DNA from: Antedon mediterranea
Taxonomy: Eukaryota; Echinodermata; Crinoidea; Comatulida; Antedonidae
Assembly (NCBI RefSeq): GCF_964355755.1
Contig: NC_092677.1
Location: 5,213,001-5,277,000 of the forward strand
Length of the DNA: 64,000 nt
Direction of reading: 5' to 3'
The translations under genes and the position numbers were made by a program. Under the pieces are notes generated by a model. That model worked only from the letters and a program-made list of their open reading frames with translations, was not told the origin of the DNA and did not search any database. This document shows, one piece after another, positions 1 through 11,700 of the stretch; the stretch's first letter is position 1; each line of letters begins with the position of its first letter.

Positions 1-925
1 TGTGCCAATTTCTGATATACAACAAATCCGCAACGCTTGTTTAATGTTACAAACGATAGACCTAGATTCGCGTAGGCCTACTGTATTAATATTAGGCTTT
101 TGGGTAACAAATGTCAGCACCCAAATCCAAGTATTCGAGTCATGTGAAAGTTACTGGTACTGGTAGCGAATTGTGTACATATTTCTTTAAGGTACACTTT
201 TTATAACAACATTCATGTACTGCATACAGTATTCTTACTTTTACAACAGAAGCCATGGCCTAGGCTCAATCAGACACGATTGTCATTGCATCCAAATCCA
301 CTTTCAATTTGGGTAATTATACTGGCACTTCACCATATTCAACTTTGTGCATATTTTAAAAATATATATAACCCGCCTCATTTGTGTGTAACAATTTATT
401 AACATTCATGTACAATAAAAGTATAAATATATAAATTATGTACTAAATTGTGTATTTTTTTCTATCATTAATCAGACAGAAATGACAAACGAAAATCAAG
501 CTAGAATTGATAAGGCAATAAAGGATTTCGGAAATGTGTCGAGATACAACAACATGTACTAAACAAAATCTCATATAACCAAGAAAAAATGTTCCCTTTT
601 TAAAACTCTTTATACTCTCTCCAATCCAATGATTCCTCTTAACTGATTGAAACATTGTAGGCCTAGATTCAGTACTGAATTACTTATAATAAATAATAAG
701 TATATGTAGTTGGCATATTTGATTTGTGTTAATAAAAAACCATCATTATGTTTTTCATTGTACAATAATAATAAAAATACTGTATATATAATATATATAT
801 TTTTTTAATGTATATATTTATATGTAAAGAATTGATTATATTCTACTAAATTTATAATATAATAAGGATTGAGGGAGATACTCGTTGTGCATTATTCATA
901 TAAAGGAAGTTATGTGTTAACTTAC
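1..925. other. No gene seen; probably intron of gene C
   Basis: AT-rich sequence with no convincing coding exon. It lies downstream of the gene C Ig exon on the minus strand, so it is probably intron, with the next Ig exon beyond the left edge. The small open frame around 443-655 has no recognisable domain or good splice sites. Confidence 0.5.
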
Positions 926-1246
926 AATATACAGTTAGTATAGATGGATTTGATCTTTTAATTTCACCATCTATTGTTTGTATCTCGCACTGAAATGTTC
1001 GTTGAGAATCATCTCTGATTGGTAGTGACATCACTAAGTCTGCTTTCCCAGGTTTTATGTTTAATTTAAAACGCCCATTTACTAGCTTCTTATCATTCAC
1101 AAGGTTATATGTAGATCCATCTTCATCTAATGCATCCCATTGCATTGCAGCAGGTGTAGGAGTAACTCTTGAATGATTACAACTTAATACCACTTTAGTA
1201 TCACCTTCTTTGGCTTCCTGGTTAGATGTCAGTTGACCATGTGATT
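926..1246 (-). CDS. Gene C exon: first Ig domain (partial gene)
   Basis: This 321-bp exon encodes one V-set-like Ig domain of a cell-surface or secreted receptor. It reads ESHGQL, EAKEGDTKVVLSC (B-strand Cys), AMQWDALDEDG (C-strand Trp), GRFKLNI, QRTFQCEI (F-strand Cys) and ends LTVY. The acceptor is TTGTTAG and the donor GTAAGT, both phase 1. The same domain starts genes A (8376), B (52032) and D (37101, minus), usually as (G/H)xL...AKEGD. It is preceded on the minus strand by a signal-peptide exon at 1558-1603. The rest of the gene is outside the window, so its membrane or tail type is unknown. Confidence 0.85.
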
Positions 1247-1446
1247 CTAACAAAATAAATTGTGTTTATTATTGTTTTGGTCCGTTTATGCGAACTACAA
1301 ACATACCACGATGGTATCATTTTAAGTTGAAATTCATTCTCATTCATTCGTTCGTTCTTGTCGTCTCACATTATAAGTGGTCAACGTAATGAAGATAACG
1401 TTTTCTGGCATATGCACAACTTTACCTACCAGTTTGTCATGGTTAA

Positions 1447-1530
1447 AATTAATTAATTACAATTAATAAATAGGCATATCAATACATTAATTAATTAATT
1501 ACAATTAATAAATAGGCATATCAATACATT
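1447..1530. repeat. Tandem repeat, 42 bp x 2
   Basis: Two nearly identical adjacent 42-bp copies containing AATAAATAGGCATATCAATA, lying in the intron between the signal and Ig exons of gene C. Confidence 0.75.
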
Positions 1531-1557
1531 TAGCGTTTTATACTATAATTAATTTAC

Positions 1558-1603
1558 CGTCAAATGAATGTATAACAATTAGCAGCGTCAACCATAATGT
1601 CAT
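1558..1603 (-). CDS. Gene C signal-peptide exon
   Basis: An ATG at 1603 opens 15 codons, MTLWLTLLIVIHSFD, then one base before a GTAAAT donor (phase 1). This is a typical short hydrophobic signal peptide. The split codon joins the phase-1 acceptor of the Ig exon at 1246 to give GAA (Glu) and keeps the frame. Length and phase match the signal exons of gene D (37765-37816) and gene B (51720-51762). No promoter was identified. Confidence 0.7.
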
Positions 1604-2678
1604 CTGAAAAAAATGACGATCTGAAAATCTGAAACGATGTCTACCCTCTTTTACCGCTGCCGTCATCTTTTTCTTATGCCGACAACATCACTGTGAAATT
1701 CAAATTGTCTTTATTAATCCTTTGGAAAATTCATTTATTATATATATTTCGACAACTAGGCGTAAGTTGAGTGGCCCAACCGAATTTGAACCACTCCTTC
1801 CAACCTTTTACTTAACACCCTCCTCATCTATTCTGTTTCCCAACTGAGCTCTTAAAAGCCCCCGCTAAACGTTATTTTTTCAAATTGGCTGCTTTGCCTA
1901 CCAAACTTCCACCAATGCCGTTCCTGATAATATCAGTTGTATATTGTCAGAACTCAGCACGGAGGTGGTCTACGAAATACGCGATTTTCTACTAAAGGTA
2001 ATTAGGACAATTAAATTATTTTGTTCCTCGACCTTTCTTTCAATTTTTAAACAATGTTATAGTTAGAAAGCGCCTACGTTATACTTTAACAAAATTCCCA
2101 ATTACATAATATGTTATGTTGATATGTATAAACTCTTTTAAATTAAACTTCAACTCAAACGATTTATTGCTAGTAGATAGGCCTAAATAAGTTTTTTTTT
2201 ACCATTTTAACGATTTTATTTTATTTTTTATTTGAACAATATTTAATTTATACACTTAACTTGTTCTGAATATTTCATATTTTATGTGTTTGTATTTATA
2301 TGTTTTATGGAGGGTCCTTAATGATCAATTCCTTTACTAGAACTGGATAGGCTACCCTCATTAAAGATGGTAATAGATAAGTAAATTCAAATAATGAAAG
2401 GACGTGTGTGTAATAGTAATAATAAAAGAAATAGGCTAAACGAGACGAATGATGGCTTACATACCCTTTATAAAATAAGAATAAAAAACAACTTACATTC
2501 TTGGTCTAGGCGCAACCTATGTCTATAGCTATCATCAATTGCTTTATTATTCAACAGAGACTAACTTGATGTCGATCAGCTTTTCGGTGAAAACAAGTGG
2601 AAATTACTGAAATTTATAGAGGGCAGCAACCAAAAGTATGATCATTATTTGAGAGGTATATTCAAAGATAGTGTATTA
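1604..2678. other. Intergenic, no gene recognised
   Basis: AT-rich sequence upstream of gene C on the minus strand. It presumably holds the gene C promoter and 5' UTR, but no motif can be assigned. No coding exon was recognised. Confidence 0.4.
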
Positions 2679-5292
2679 GTCCATGGGATTTAGCTAAAAA
2701 ATGACCATTTTCTCACACAAATTGCAAGAAAAGGTTTTTTTGATGAAATGTGTTCTTTAGACCCTACTGAACACATTTATCAACGTTAGGACATTTTTCG
2801 ACAACGGGAAGTAGCCTAATTTGCATAATTAAAAATGGCCGCCATTTTTAATAACGTACTCTGTATCTTGGAAACCGCTAGTCACAGATACTTAATTATG
2901 GTGTCAAAATCGTTAAAATATATGTTTTTATATTCACTTTATTGAAAAAGTTTGTCCAAAAATGAATGGAAATGCTATTTCTAACATTATTGACCTTTGA
3001 CCTTGAATTCTCATATCTCAGCAACCACTAATCGGAGATATACAAATTAGGGCTTAAATTGTTCAGAAACTACACATTTATATCCAGTCTAATGGCATGT
3101 TTTTGCAAAAAATGGCGGATTCTAACATTATTGACCTTTGACCTTGATTTATCATATCTCAGCAACCACTAATCGGAGATATACAACTTAGGGCTTAAAT
3201 TGTTCAGAAACTACACATTTATATCCAGTCTAATGGCATGTTTTTGCAAAAAATGGCCGATTCTAACATTATTGACCTTTGAACTTTACACTACATAAAA
3301 TCGCATAACTTTGAAAATATTGTACATATGAAATTATTTTTAGTGTCAAATTGTTCAGAACATACATGTTTCTATAGAGTCCAATGACACATTATGTCCA
3401 ATAATGGCCTATTGTATGGTTATTAACATTTGAACTATATTTGAAAAGGATTTAAACCCGGAATCTTCTTCATGTGGACATCCATTAGAACATGCGATTT
3501 GGCACAAAATGTAAGAGTTGCAACGTTGACTTATTATGTTTAGTTTAAAGTAGGCCATTGGTACATTAAATTTATAAACTATTGCATTCATCCATAAACT
3601 GCCTACAAGTTTACACGTTTGTTTATTTTATTTCTTATCGTCTTCGCAGCTGAAGCTGAATTACAAGATATTTATATTAAAAGCATTAAAATTGATGGTT
3701 AAAAATGCTAAAAATTAAACCACATAGAAACATGGTACATACACAATACATTCACGTAAAAAAAGTACAAAAACAAATTATAAAAGGTTAAAAACTATAC
3801 ACCACTAGTAGTCATACTGTATATGGTTATTGAAATAATAAATAAATTCCATAAGAAACTGAGGTTTTTACTGTATACGGCGAAAATATTGCAAGTGGTG
3901 GTCAGCCTAATTATGAGTCTCGATAGCCAATTTAAACTAAACTAAATATGTTGCATTAATATCGATCTTTTAGAATTCCAGTTGTCAACAATGCGTCTAG
4001 TAGTAGAAAAGGCCTTCTTAATAAGACTATGTTTCAACCTAAAAGAATGCCCTCAAGAGTAAATATAAACTAGGGAGTTGTTATTAGACAACTCCCTGTA
4101 TAAACTAAATAATCTTTAGAAATTTGTTTGTTGAATATGCCATTTAATGCCAATTTAATTTGATCGAAAAATAAATTACTAATTTGAAAAAAACTTTAAT
4201 AAACCTGCAAAATGACATGGCCTATTTAAAGTATGTACAATATATCATTAAAAAAACGACATCTTTGTTGGCTCTGTTAATAGTGTGAACACCAACTTTC
4301 TCCTGAGTAAGATGTAAGACCTAATTTAAAATTTATTAATAATCCAAACCTATAATGTATGTATACATAGTCTAATATTTTTTTTTAAAGTGAATATTTT
4401 CAGTAACTAAATTAAATCAACTGGTTACATGCACTTTAAATTACCACCATATTCTAAACAACAAGTACGGTAGTGCCAAATCACATGTTCCAATGAATGC
4501 CTACATGAAGAAGATTCCGGGTTTAAATCCTTTTCAAATATAGTTCAAATGTTAATACCATACAATAGGCCATTATTGGACAAAATGTGTCATTGGACTC
4601 TATAGAAACATGTATGTTCTGAACAATTTGACACTAAAAATCATTTCATATGTACAATATTTTCAAAGTTATGCGATTTTATGTAGTGTAAAGTTCAAAG
4701 GTCAATAATGTTAGAATCGGCTATTTTTTGCAAAAACATGCCATTAGACTAAATATAAATGTGTTGTTTCTGAACATTTTGAGCCATATTTTGTGTCTCT
4801 CCTATTAGTGGTTGCTAAGATATGATAACTCAAGGTCAAAGGTCAATAATGTTAGAAATCCGCCATTTTTTGCAAAAACATGCCATTAGACTGGATATAA
4901 ATGTGTAGTTTTTGAACAATTTAAGCCCTAATTTGTATATCTCCGATTAGTGGTTGCTGAGATATGAGAATTCAAGGTCAAAGGTCAATAATGTTAGAAA
5001 TAGCATTTCCATTCATTTTTGGACAAACTTTTTCATTAAAGTGAATATAAATACATATATTATTCTAACGATTTTAACACCATAATTAAGTATCTGTGAC
5101 TAGCGGTTTCCAAGATACATAGTACGTTATTAAAAATGGCCGCCATTTTTAATTATGCAAATTAGGCTACTTCCCGTTGTCGAAAAATGTCCTAACGTTG
5201 ATAAATGTCTTCAGTAGGGTCTAAAGAACACATTTCATCAAAAAAACATTTTCTTGCAATTTGTGTGAGTTAAAAGTCTAAATCCCATGGAC
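2679..5292. mobile_element. Long inverted-repeat (foldback-type) element
   Basis: About 830 bp at 2679-3513 reappears inverted at about 4471-5292, around a loop of roughly 950 bp. The outer ends are GTCCATGGGATT and its complement, each flanked by TA. The 11-mer TATATTCAAAG lies just outside both ends (2657-2667 and 5293-5303), though 11 bp separate it from the left end. Inside the arms a unit of about 140 bp, with the words TGACCTTTGACCTTGA and ATCTCAGCAACCACTAATCG, is tandemly repeated. No transposase is visible, so this is a non-autonomous element. Confidence 0.75.
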
Positions 5293-5303
5293 TATATTCA
5301 AAG

Positions 5304-5734
5304 CGTCATTTCGATGACACCGCCGCCACACCCCTTAGTTACGCTTCCCCCTCCCTGCACACAGCATTGTTTGTATGATTCAACAATGTCAGAAAGAATG
5401 TGAAAAAGGCATCTGCTAGCTAGGATATTATGGCAGTAATTGGTAGTAGTAGGAGGCAGCCTTGGTCTAGGTATAAAGTGAGTGGATTATTGAACATCAT
5501 CATCATTTTATCTTTTTAGGGTGCTAGTAGGCCACTGCACTTTCGCAATCTCTCGAGCTTACCCATTTAAAAACAGGATCTCCTAAAAACATTCTGCGCG
5601 ACGGCGGTGATGATGAGAGGCGACCATGCAGAACCTCTGTTTGATAGTAGGCCTAGTCTAGAATAGGCCTTCTACTAGTACTAGGGCTAGGCTTAGCTAC
5701 GTACTAGCTAGGCTAATAGAGGGTGTGTGACCGA
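5304..5734. other. Intergenic, no gene recognised
   Basis: Mixed sequence, rich in TAGGCCTA and CTAG words near 5640-5720. No open exon with Ig or other domain similarity was seen. Confidence 0.4.
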
Positions 5735-7375
5735 AACGGCCGCCGACTGCAACGGCCGCCAACATTTTCTATGGGACGCCAATACCGCCTGGCCTATACT
5801 GACTGTATGACCGGTTGGGCCGCTGACAGGTTGAGCCGCCGCTAGTTTCTATGAAACGCCCAACGCGTCTTTTACTATATGTTATGATTCAGATACAAAC
5901 GTGCAAAAAAGTAACGTATAACATTTGGCGCCTAACATTTTATTGTTTTTCAAGGTTTTAACAGTTAATCTAATACAATCTAAATGTATAATTACATACT
6001 GTAGGCCTACTTCATTTTGTTGTTTTTATCAAAGTAAAGTATACAGGTTTATTGTTTTTACCAGTTAATCTAATACAATAAAATATATAAAATTATATAA
6101 TTAATGTACAATTTCGTTTTTTTATCATAGCAAAGTATAGTATACAATTTACAAAAAGGTTCAAATAGTTAATCTACAATCAAATACATAACTACTTAAC
6201 CTACAATTGTGTTGTTTTTATCATAGAATAATATAAATTTATTATAAATACTGTAATGATATATTATTTTTCACAATTTCTTATTTTCTAGCTACAGTAC
6301 TTTAATCATACATACAAGTTTACACAGATACACAAGTTCAAGACCTGAAGATTTTTTGTGGTATCGGTGGTACTTTAACATGTTCCAACATTTCAATTTA
6401 CAAAAGAATTGCTTTACCTGATTAGGGAACCCTAACCCTATATTGTATTTTATATATAAACATTATTTCAATTTTATTTCCACAATATAATAAAATACAT
6501 AGATAAATGCAATGAAGTGATTATGTGGGGGAGAGTCATATAACAACTTTAAGTTTGACCCACCCCGAAATATAACATTGAATACGAAAAAGAAAAAAAA
6601 TATACATAAACTAATAATAAATAAAAGAAAACAAAACTACAATTTCTATTTAAACCATATTATCCGATCTTAACTGGTCTTATAGCATTTATATATTTAA
6701 CGTTCATCATATCTTAAAAGTAAATAGTTCTTGTATACTAATTTAAATCTAAACATATTATTATGTACTTATTAGGTGTTTTCAACAATATTACGATTTT
6801 AATAAAAAATAATTAGCACCAATTAGCCTAAGAAACCTAACTAAACATAACCAAATATATTTATTTTTTACCGTATAAAATGTTAATACGTAATATTTAT
6901 TGTTTTCCGAGAACAATTTATAAAATATATGAATGAAAATAAATATATATAGGCCCTATATAAATTATCTATTATCTTATTTACAGAATTAAAATTAAAT
7001 TTAATATTTATAAATATAATGAAACAATCACGATTTTTAATCTCGTTATTTAATTTTGGTTACACAGTATTATTTTTTTTTAAATATCTCTGTACTATAC
7101 TGTATATACCGTAGTACAGTGATTTTTTTAAATTTATGTGACAAACATTAGTATTTCAATGACAAAAGTTTAAGAATATTTAATTTTAACAATTAGACAG
7201 ACCTACTTTACATACAGTACTTTCACAATGTGTCGAACATCACTATTAAACTTGTTAGGTCGTAAATTATAATATAAAACAACGAGCACCGCCGATAGCG
7301 TGCAATTGGCGTTTCATAGAAAATAACGTTATTCTGGCGGCAGCTCAACTTGGTGGCGGCTCAACTTGGCCTAAT
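5735..7375. repeat. Candidate element with GC-rich inverted ends and AT-rich core
   Basis: The left end (about 5735-5865) has GCCGCC motifs, GGTTGAGCCGCC and TTTCTATGAAACGCC. The right end (about 7308-7375) carries these inverted (GGCGTTTCATAGAAA, GGCGGCTCAACTTGG). The 1.4 kb between is very AT-rich with repeated short phrases such as GTTAATCTAATACAAT. This fits a non-autonomous TIR element. Exact ends and target duplication were not found. Confidence 0.4.
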
Positions 7376-7520
7376 CCGTCTGTAGGCCTTGGCCCTAAGG
7401 CCCACCCTAGAGTGTAATATACTGTAGGCCTGCACTACGGTACTACAAAATTACTACAAGGGCTGGCCTATAGAAACGTGTAAACTGACTGATTTTTGCA
7501 GATTAATAATTCAATAAAAC

Positions 7521-7582
7521 TGTTCTATTTCAGTGTTTTGTAGCTGTGTATTATTTTGTAATCTATTTTGGTATGGTAAATG
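7521..7582 (+). pseudogene. Degenerate copy of the gene A signal-peptide exon
   Basis: This stretch aligns with the gene B signal exon region (51739-51812): CTGTTCTATTTCAGTGTTTT against CTGTTCTTTTTCAGTACTTT, and both end AATGGTAAGTTG. In B an ATG at 51720 opens a signal peptide with a GTGTGT donor. Here the matching ATG is absent, the corresponding frame meets TAG, and the donor position is altered. An alternative exon, 7534-7582 (CFVAVYYFVIYFGMVN, phase 0 to 1), is open but has no start codon. Gene A therefore needs another first exon or has lost its signal peptide. Confidence 0.45.
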
Positions 7583-8375
7583 GTAAGTTGATTGATCATG
7601 ATTGTTATTTAAAATTTTTTTTTTTTTTAAATTTTTTTTTATGTAGAAAAAAATGTGTATTATCTATTTATCGTCACCGTCCTATACTGTACTAGTGTAA
7701 ATAGGCATTTACAAAGAATTTTGTTTCAAAATTGCTTGAAACAAATAGTTTATAGTCAACTCTATTATACACAGTAGTTAAAAAACATCCGTTAGGCAAA
7801 AACAGCTTGATGTCCGACAACCATTTTTAATGGATATAATATCTAAATTACAGACTTCTAAGGCATTTTTTCTTCAGGTTACAGTACGCCATTTATTAGT
7901 ATATTTTTGTATTAAAAATAAGTGCAATTTCCATGAACCTAGCATGGTGGGTCTGAGGTAAACACCCCATCACACCTCCAAATATTTATGATACTTTCCA
8001 AAACTGCGTGATTCGTGAACAGATTTCTACTAGAATGTAATTTACAATAAAAAAAAACAAATACCGGTAGCTAAATTAAGTAAAAACTCATTTTTCACAA
8101 GCATTTTTTCATTTATTTTCAAAAAGTAAAAATGACTTTGCATGCATAATAAGTTAAAACAGGCCAACAAAACCCAACTACAGTAATAATTAATAGTGGG
8201 TGTGCAAAATGAGCGCAGTTTGAATGAGCATTTTTTTTACTCTAAATCATAATTCTTTGCTGTTCCTAACTGTATTTTCACTCTAATTATTATTTAACAT
8301 ACCATGTACAGTAGGCAAGCCCATCAACCATCTAGAAGTGTATTGTTAAATAAACTCATGATTTGGTATTTTCAG
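7583..8375. other. Intron or upstream region of gene A, no exon recognised
   Basis: AT-rich with T-runs. No other signal-peptide exon (ATG plus hydrophobic run plus phase-1 donor) was found between here and the first Ig exon. Confidence 0.4.
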
Positions 8376-8705
8376 AAGCTCATGGTCAGTTGGTGACAAC
8401 TTCTGACCAGATAGCCAAGGAAGGTGATGCTGAAGTAGTGATAACTTGTGATTATTCACAATTTACTTCTACTGCACCACTTGCAGTACAATGGGATGAA
8501 CTAGATGAAAATGGAACAAGCACTAACATTGTAAATTATCTGAAGATAGAAAATGGCCGTTTTAAATTAAACAAAACACATGAGAAAGCCGAATTGCTGA
8601 TCTCACAGCCAATGCGATCTGATTCTAAACGAATATTTAAGTGCGAAGTACAAGAAAAATATTGGAATATTGAACCATCAAATCCAGCAACTCTAACTGT
8701 ATATT
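8376..8705 (+). CDS. Gene A exon 1 seen: Ig domain 1
   Basis: A 330-bp phase 1-1 exon (acceptor TTTTCAG, donor GTGAGT). It encodes a V-like Ig domain: EAHGQLVTTSDQ, AKEGDAEVVITC (B Cys), VQWDELDENG (C Trp), GRFKLN, KRIFKCEV (F Cys), LTVY. It is closest to the first Ig domains of genes B and D. There are N-linked sequons in the NGT and NKT words. As the N-terminal domain it is the likeliest ligand-binding module. Confidence 0.88.
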
Positions 8706-11700
8706 GTGAGTTTAACAGGTTAAATTTATATACTCGTACATTAATGACACCTATGCTTGTTTATTAATTGGTTGATTTTTTGTCTTTTTATTTTAATGTT
8801 AATTTTAGTTCCATTCTAATAGAAAAATTATCTTCAATACTTCTATCCAACATAAGCATAGAGAGCATACTCTTCATTGCTTTGTTCCATTGCCAAAATC
8901 TAAAATCTTTTGCATACATTAATTATGAGGAAATACCTCGAATAAATTTTCTTTATACATTTCATTCAGCACATACATACTGAATGTGAGTATTTAGCTG
9001 GTGTTAGAATCAAACTAAATCACTGTTAAAGTCACTGTAACAAAATAATGTATTATTTTAACTTGGTTGAAAGTTAAATAGCCTGTGAAAAACACTATAT
9101 TCAGTCGGCCAAAAACAGTACATGGCATTTTGTTACTGTATGATATCTTGCAAGGGTGAATATGTTTTTTGCACGTTAATTTATGTACAATGTTTTTCTC
9201 AGACTTAGGGCGCGTTTATACAACACACTATTACACGCATATTCAACACGCCTACGAGAAGTGTGTTGTATAACACCGAAGAGATTCCGTGTAATGAGAT
9301 TTTAATTGCAAAAAAGGCTACTTGGCTGAATCCTAAAATGTTGTGGATTCCCGGTTGCTGTTGGAAGTGTCCTCAGGGTATTGTTTTGACCTCTCGTTAA
9401 ATATAAGTATGTGCTGTGAAAATGTTGACCAAATCTAGTAGATAATTGTGCTTTTTTTGCATATTTTAACTGATTTAGCACTTAACATTAACGCTAATTA
9501 ATGTTGGCATAATTTGGAAAAATGTAGCATAGTTTTATCCTAATTCTAAAACATTATTTTTTTTATTTCAAAAGCAGATTTAAAAAATCAATAACTGAAT
9601 AAACTAAATTTTAAACGAAATCATCCATTTTATTAAAATCCTTAATAAACTAATATTAATTCATAATGCATGCGAGTATATATACATTACAACTTAGGAT
9701 TATGGTATAAATAACACGGTATTACGATTTAATGTATAACTGCAAGGTTTTTGTGGGGTTGATCTTGGCCCGTGCAACACGCTAAAAATTAAAGAAGTGT
9801 TCAACAAGCACTGTCTATGAAGGTCAATCAGTGACCTTTACCTGTAGTAAATCTGCATAAAAGAATAAATATATACATACAATGATTTAACAACATTTAT
9901 GATTTTTACTCTGGAAAATCTATTCTTAAAATACAATTTATATTTTCTTCCTTTTAATAATCAGACTTGGATCAACCACTTCTTGATGCCTCAGCAAGTA
10001 CTGTCTATGAAGGTCAATCAGTGACCTTTACCTGTAGTATACCTGATGGTGATCCTATTCCTCACATTACTTGGTATATAGATGGACAGACAGTCAACAC
10101 CAACAACCCTTCTAGATATGAGATTACCAATAACCGTACAGGGTCAATTCTTAAGATTAAATCAGTTACTGGAGAGGATGATTCAGGGAGATATACATGT
10201 AAAGCAGAAAGTGATCAGTTTAAAGGAGATGCTAAGACAAGTGTTGGAAAACAGTTGAATATAATTGTATATTGTATGTACAAAGTTAACTTTGGAGAAT
10301 AAATCAATAATTTATCAATATTAAATCAATATTATTTTCATATGAATGATACACACATGCATTATGTGGTCAATATTACTACAAAAAATGGTTTTATGAA
10401 ACATTGTTATCATATCTTTGTCTGCTATAAAACAATGATTCAATTAATGTAAAATTGTTTTAATTTATGCCTTTTTTAGATATTAATGTTACATATGAAT
10501 ATAAAAGTGGTTTAGCAACATGTACAGCAGAGGGCCATCCTAAGCCATCATCAGTATTGATATTACAAGATGGAGAAGTGGTTAAGGAAGGAAACAACAC
10601 AGCAACCATAGAAATTAATGATGAGATATGTCAAACAAATCTTATATGTTATACAGAGAATGAAAAGCTAAATAAAACAATGACACTACAGAACTGTACA
10701 GAAGGTATACCAAATGTTTTACAGATAGTTTTAGATATTTACTTTAATGTTCCTCAATTTAAAAACTAAGACAATTTTAAGATCAAGGTCTCTGACCCAT
10801 ACCATCTTTTAAATTCGTCTGCAAATAAGCTTCCGTCTAGAGGTTCAAATGTAGATCTAAGTAATATTTTCCACTGATAAAATCTCATAACATTTGAGCT
10901 TGACATAATGTGTAATTCTATTGATTCAAATATTTGTGTTAAATCATCAAATGTTAATAAGGGTAGACCCTTGCAATCTAACATGGTTGACAACAGTTTA
11001 GTTGGTAATATGGTAGCGTCAATAGTATTAGATACTTTTAGTAGTTTAAGTAAGGAATGTTAGCAATATTATTACCAAGCTTCCTAACAAGACCAGTCCC
11101 TTAGATCCCATCCCTACATGGATATGAAAGAGTTGTGCTGACGTTTTATTGCTTGCCATTTCCAAAATTTCTTTGTCGGGCTGTAATTACACCTTTGATT
11201 AAGAAATCAAAATTAAACCCAGATGTTTTAAAGAATTATCGTCCAGTCTCTGAGGCTGTGTTCGGACGTAAAATCAGTTAAATGTGTAACATTACATGTG
11301 TAGTCAGTGATCGTTCGGACGATGAACAATTTACATGCGTAAACTAACCCAGCAGGGTCATATTTCATGCATCTCTTTACACTATTAAGGTCAAATTGCT
11401 CCTTATCTTGCCGTTAATCAGCTTGTGGTTTAAGGTGTAAGTGAAAAATCCACCTCATGAAACAGCAAGTTTATCTCAAAATTTACACAACACGCGACCA
11501 TTGCACATGTAAATTTGTTCCGTCCAAACGGGCTCCAACCTTCCTACCTTAGGTAAGATTATAGAGTATCCAGCCATTTCCTGCTTTAAGAGACGCATTA
11601 AAGATAATAACCTTAATGAAACATATCACAGGCCCGTAGCCAGGGGGGGGGGGGGTTTATGGTTCGGGCGAATCCCCCCTTTACAGCGAACCCCCCTTAA

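Noticed and set aside
443-655. Minus-strand open frame of 70 codons
   Set aside because: No domain, no suitable splice sites, AT-rich composition.
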